This document shows, in pieces, positions 61,140 through 64,000 of a stretch of DNA of 64,000 bases. The notes beneath the pieces were generated by a model. That model saw nothing but the letters and a program-made list of their open reading frames with translations, had not been told where the DNA came from and ran no database searches. The translations under genes were made by a program, and so were the position numbers. The stretch is taken from contig NZ_AKFJ01000010.1 in NCBI RefSeq assembly GCF_000272475.1, positions 104,425-168,424 on the forward strand, in the 5' to 3' direction. Origin of the DNA: Novosphingobium sp. Rr 2-17 (lineage in GTDB: Bacteria; Pseudomonadota; Alphaproteobacteria; Sphingomonadales; Sphingomonadaceae). How positions within the stretch are numbered: the stretch's first letter is position 1; each line of letters opens with the position of its first letter.

Positions 61140-61673
61140 TTGATGGGCGAGGTTGGCCTAGCCCATTTTTCCGCGCGCGAAGTCGCCAAGCGCATTGGCT
61201 ATGCCGTGGGGACAGTCATGAACGTCGATGGCCTCGTCATGGCCGTGAACACCCATACCTTCGCCTTATGGACGCAGTGGCTCGAAGCCCGCCTCGAAGC
61301 TGCAGCCGGCGCTGGCCGTATTGATGTGCTGATCGAAGGCTATTTCGGATTTGCTGCGGCCCATCCCAATCTTTGGTCGGCCATCTATGAGCACCGTCTA
61401 TCTGATGGGATGGAACTGCCAGAGCGGCTCGCAGAAGAACGCGGACAACTGATGCAGGTCGTATCGCGCGAAGTTCGTGCCATCCTGCCGCAAGAGAAGC
61501 AGGATGGCGCAGATCGTCTCGCGCGTTCGCTGGTTGCGACAGTACACGGTCATTGCAGCTTCGCATTGGGGGGGAGCTTTGCCCTTATGGGGGAAACCAA
61601 CCCGCTGGAACTCGCGCGAGACAGGGTAACCGAAATCCTTGCAGCAAATGGTCGTATTGGTGGGCCAAGCTGA
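61140..61673 (+). pseudogene. Truncated TetR-like regulator (WHG-domain type), possibly non-functional
   Basis: About 177 residues. The segment FSAREVAKRIGYAVGT followed by LVMAVNTHTFALWTQWLEARLEAAA matches TetR regulators with a WHG C-terminal domain, but helix 1 (about 20-25 residues) is missing, and about four residues are lost in the recognition helix, where GTVMNVDGLV replaces the expected GT-YNVF---D-LV. AGGAGG (61126-61131) precedes TTG 61140 and ATG 61143, and a promoter-like TTGATG-N18-TATTCT lies upstream, so a product may still be made. It is divergent from the thiamine operon. Confidence 0.55.
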
Positions 61674-61814
61674 CCAGTTAGCCATCATTGCGAACCTGAT
61701 TTGGCCCCGAGAAGGTCCGCTTTAGTGAGATATCTATTGAAATAGCGGCCGGTCTGCTCCTGGGGCGAGGAAATCGGCCGTTGCATGGCAAGGATGAGTC
61801 GACCGCCGACCTAC

Positions 61815-62288
61815 CTACCAAGCGCCAAGCTCGGTTGCGCCGGACCTATATTCGGCGATGCGCCGGGCAGTTGCAGCTGAGGTAGAGGCTGGTACCTGGT
61901 CGAGCGGGAACCATCGCGGTTCTGCAACTTCCATAGGGTCTTGCCTTCGGAAGATCACATGAAGCGTCTGAAATCGTGCGAGCGGCAAATTCACGATGTG
62001 ATCGTCTTTCGCCTCGCGGCGGCTATGATAGACGCCGAGCACGCGCTCTATCTGGGGATCGACGACCGCGACTTCCTCCTTGAGCTCTTGCAGCAGCGCA
62101 GCCTCAACGCTTTCGCCCTTTTTGACGCCGCCGCCAGGCAGAGACCACGCCTCAGTGTATGTGTGTCGAACGAGCGCTATAAGATCATGCTGCTCAAGAA
62201 GTACGGCTCGCACGCCAATTGTTCGCGGCTTCGTAACTCGCCATACCAGGCGCGCCGCTCTTCCGATTAGTCGATGATGTACTGCCAT
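61815..62288 (-). CDS. Nudix hydrolase family protein
   Basis: 157 residues with a Nudix box at WSLPGGGVKKGESVEAALLQELKEEVAV. Two positions differ from the GX5EX7REUXEEXGU consensus: the Arg before the first Glu is Gln, and the Gly near the end is Ala. The metal-binding Glu residues are present, so activity is possible. Substrates of the family are nucleoside diphosphates linked to other moieties. GGAAGG lies six bases before the ATG. Confidence 0.85.
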   Translation of the reverse strand: MAVHHRLIGRAARLVWRVTKPRTIGVRAVLLEQHDLIALVRHTYTEAWSLPGGGVKKGESVEAALLQELKEEVAVVDPQIERVLGVYHSRREAKDDHIVNLPLARFQTLHVIFRRQDPMEVAEPRWFPLDQVPASTSAATARRIAEYRSGATELGAW

Positions 62289-62423
62289 CGCAGACCTTCC
62301 ACGCCCAACGTAGGCCGGATCGTAAGTAAGTTATCAGGGACCAGTTTGAATGTCTTCAATTAGGCCGTGAACCCATAAATCTGTTGGCACTCGAAGCATC
62401 GTCGCATCCATAAGGGGCGGACG

Positions 62424-62594
62424 ATGGGAAGTGGCATGAAGTTGCGAGAGTTGCTGCGCGGTCGACGCGATTGGTCGGATGAGGACACCATTTACGTGGT
62501 CGAGCCGTGGGGTGGATACGCGGATGCGCTTCTTTCGAATGCGGCGCCGGACACAACGGACCCGATTATCCAAGGGCCGAAAATTGGCCGCTAG
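62424..62594 (+). CDS. Small protein of unknown function
   Basis: 56 residues beginning MGSGMKLRELLRGRRDWSDE and continuing with TIYVVEPWGGYADALL. AAGGGG (62412-62417) is six bases before the ATG; a second in-frame ATG at 62436 is an alternative. The DEDTIYVVEPW segment reads like a folded strand-turn. No family is assigned. Confidence 0.55.
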   Translation: MGSGMKLRELLRGRRDWSDEDTIYVVEPWGGYADALLSNAAPDTTDPIIQGPKIGR

Positions 62595-62869
62595 GCGCCC
62601 GAAATGGGTCGATACTCGCCGGCAGAGCACGTGACAGAAACCATATTTTTCCGTGACTTCCGGCCATAAAAATGCTGTGCTGCGGGCCACCGATTGACCT
62701 TGGTAATGACTGAGGTTGACTGTAGCTGGACTATACGGCTTGGAAATACGAGAGCGATCTGGCTCCCATTCGCAATGCTGATCGCTCCAAGGTGTTCGAC
62801 TAAACTCGGCGTACTTGCTGGCGCCGCCACAACACGTAAATGGGATTGTAGCTTGCAAGAAACCGCGAC

Positions 62870-64000
62870 CTAACGGCCGACCCGCAAGGTCGCGACCGGC
62901 TTCGTCTCGTCTTCCTCGTTGCGATTTGGGCCGGTCTGGAAAGACAGGTCAACGTCAACCAGCGTCTGCGTTTCGCTTTCGTGTGCGAAGTTACGCTGCA
63001 GGCGAATCAGCACGTGGCCAAGCCCATTAGGGTTGATGCGATCAGCGTCATAGCCGTTGATGCGCACGCTGTAAGACCCGGTGGGAGCGTGATGGATGGC
63101 ATATTCCTCAGGCCCGTAGCCATCGGTCATGTCGTTGGAAATCTGACCGCCACCGCTACTCAATTTGTTCGAATACATGACGCGCTCTCCATTGGGTTCG
63201 TCGACCCATAAGTCGATATCCGCATCATCGGCGGTCCATTCGACCACGATGCGCACGTCGGTGTCGGTCAGGCCGACGAGCCCCGGCTCTAGTGTCCAAT
63301 GCCCGCCCGCAGCCTCGATCAGCGGGATCAGCGCGTTTGCCTCCATCAGCGCAATCACCTCTATCCCGTCGAAGTCGCCCGACGCGGGGTTGAGCGCGGT
63401 GTCGACAAGAAGCTGAAAGGCGCGTTCCAGGTCGGCGCGGCCAGTCCTACCCGCAGCTCGCCCGCGTGCTGCGAGTGCCAGGGCTAAACCTCGGCCGGGC
63501 TGTGGCCTGAACACGGCGTTGGCCGCTGCTAGTTGTTCGGCAAGCTCGACGGAACGGTCGAAGGACTGATCGCGCTCGAGGCGAAAAGCGACGATCTGAC
63601 GCGTTTCGTCATCGCTGGCTGGAAGCTCAAGCGCCGAGAGGAGCAGGAGTGAGGCGGTAGCCGGATCGCCGTTGAGCCGGAACCACTCTGCGGTGTCGAG
63701 ATAGAAAGCTGGTACGGAGCCATACTGGCGTTCCTGGTCGGCCAGCACGGCGAGGCGAGCAGTCGAGCCGGCGGCGTCGAGCGCGGCGATATAGGGCCGC
63801 TTGGCAATCAGGTCCGCGATGTGGAGTTTGATCGTTGCTGGCCCTGGCAACTGCGCCGGGGGCAACACCTCGCGCTTTGCACCAGTGACGACAACGTCGC
63901 TTGTGCCGCTTTCGACGGCCGCACCGGTGCTGGGTGATGCTACGCTCAAAGCCGGTGCCATAACTTCCTGCGCAGGTGGCGGCGGGGGTGGCGGCGCGGG
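62870..64000 (-). CDS. C-terminal part of a DUF2135-containing protein, 5' end outside the window
   Basis: The frame is open through the window edge: upstream of the ATG at 63961 it continues with a proline-rich linker (PAPPPPPPPAQEV), so the protein starts beyond base 64000. The visible part has a helical repeat region (about 110-230 residues) and a C-terminal beta domain, VEWTADDADIDLWVDEPNGERVMYSNKLSSGGGQISNDMTDGYGPEEYAIHHAPTGSYSVRINGYDADR, matching DUF2135. Such domains usually end VIT/von Willebrand factor A proteins of the envelope; that N-terminal part is not visible here. Confidence 0.75.
   Translation of the reverse strand, partial: PAPPPPPPPAQEVMAPALSVASPSTGAAVESGTSDVVVTGAKREVLPPAQLPGPATIKLHIADLIAKRPYIAALDAAGSTARLAVLADQERQYGSVPAFYLDTAEWFRLNGDPATASLLLLSALELPASDDETRQIVAFRLERDQSFDRSVELAEQLAAANAVFRPQPGRGLALALAARGRAAGRTGRADLERAFQLLVDTALNPASGDFDGIEVIALMEANALIPLIEAAGGHWTLEPGLVGLTDTDVRIVVEWTADDADIDLWVDEPNGERVMYSNKLSSGGGQISNDMTDGYGPEEYAIHHAPTGSYSVRINGYDADRINPNGLGHVLIRLQRNFAHESETQTLVDVDLSFQTGPNRNEEDETKPVATLRVGR

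Overview
The window is GC-rich chromosomal DNA whose gene content points to an alphaproteobacterium of the Sphingomonadales, close to Novosphingobium or Sphingomonas. The pointers are a GcrA cell-cycle regulator, several TonB-dependent receptors, a NodT-type efflux lipoprotein, a spinster-like MFS protein, RcnB and DUF2239 proteins, and an FnrN/FnrL-type Fnr. The species is inferred from content only. Genes are dense and mostly ordinary chromosomal genes; no prophage, insertion sequence, CRISPR array or rRNA is visible.

Layout. 1-5.3 kb: ptsP (5' end missing), a RodZ-like protein, cpoB/ybgF and tilS. 5.3-13.1 kb: an L,D-transpeptidase, an MFS transporter, an outer-membrane beta-barrel protein, a tiny membrane ORF, then a TonB receptor divergent from a nucleotide pyrophosphatase/phosphodiesterase. 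13.1-18.2 kb: a TetR repressor divergent from a tripartite efflux operon (EmrA-like, EmrB-like, outer-membrane lipoprotein). 18.3-28 kb: a low-oxygen cluster with hemN, ompW, a helical orphan, an Fe-S Fnr regulator, cydABX on the minus strand and cydDC divergent from it. 28-30.7 kb: a small orphan, a cold-shock protein, a free-standing EAL phosphodiesterase and a secreted orphan. 30.8-47 kb: the translation/RNA cluster rimP-nusA-ylxR-infB ... rbfA ... truB-rpsO-pnp, broken by about 6 kb of unrelated genes (DUF1697, RcnB, DUF1963, tdk, a sulfotransferase, DUF6491-like, DUF2239). 47-55 kb: a peptidyl-prolyl isomerase with gcrA, an ABC-2 permease, a CHASE4-GGDEF-EAL protein, hspQ, tRNA-Ser(CGA) and a tandem AAA+ ATPase. 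55.3-64 kb: an RNA methyltransferase, pgl, a thiamine-salvage operon (TPP riboswitch, TonB receptor, kinase, PnuC/PnuT), a TetR-like remnant, a Nudix protein and the C-terminal part of a DUF2135 protein that runs off the window.

How parts work together. Fnr and cytochrome bd with its CydDC exporter form a microaerobic respiration module. A perfect Fnr-type palindrome lies between cydA and cydD, and the same half-sites recur in the efflux/tetR intergenic region, between two TetR-operator-like palindromes. The riboswitch operon forms a complete route for thiamine uptake across both membranes followed by phosphorylation.

The least explained pieces are a 33-codon membrane ORF followed by two hairpins with the same apical GCTGGAAC (36.8-37.0 kb), a 37-codon membrane ORF whose ribosome-binding site lies in a hairpin (8.7 kb), and the combined Fnr/TetR promoter at 13.8 kb. 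All motif, start-site and structure calls were made by eye.
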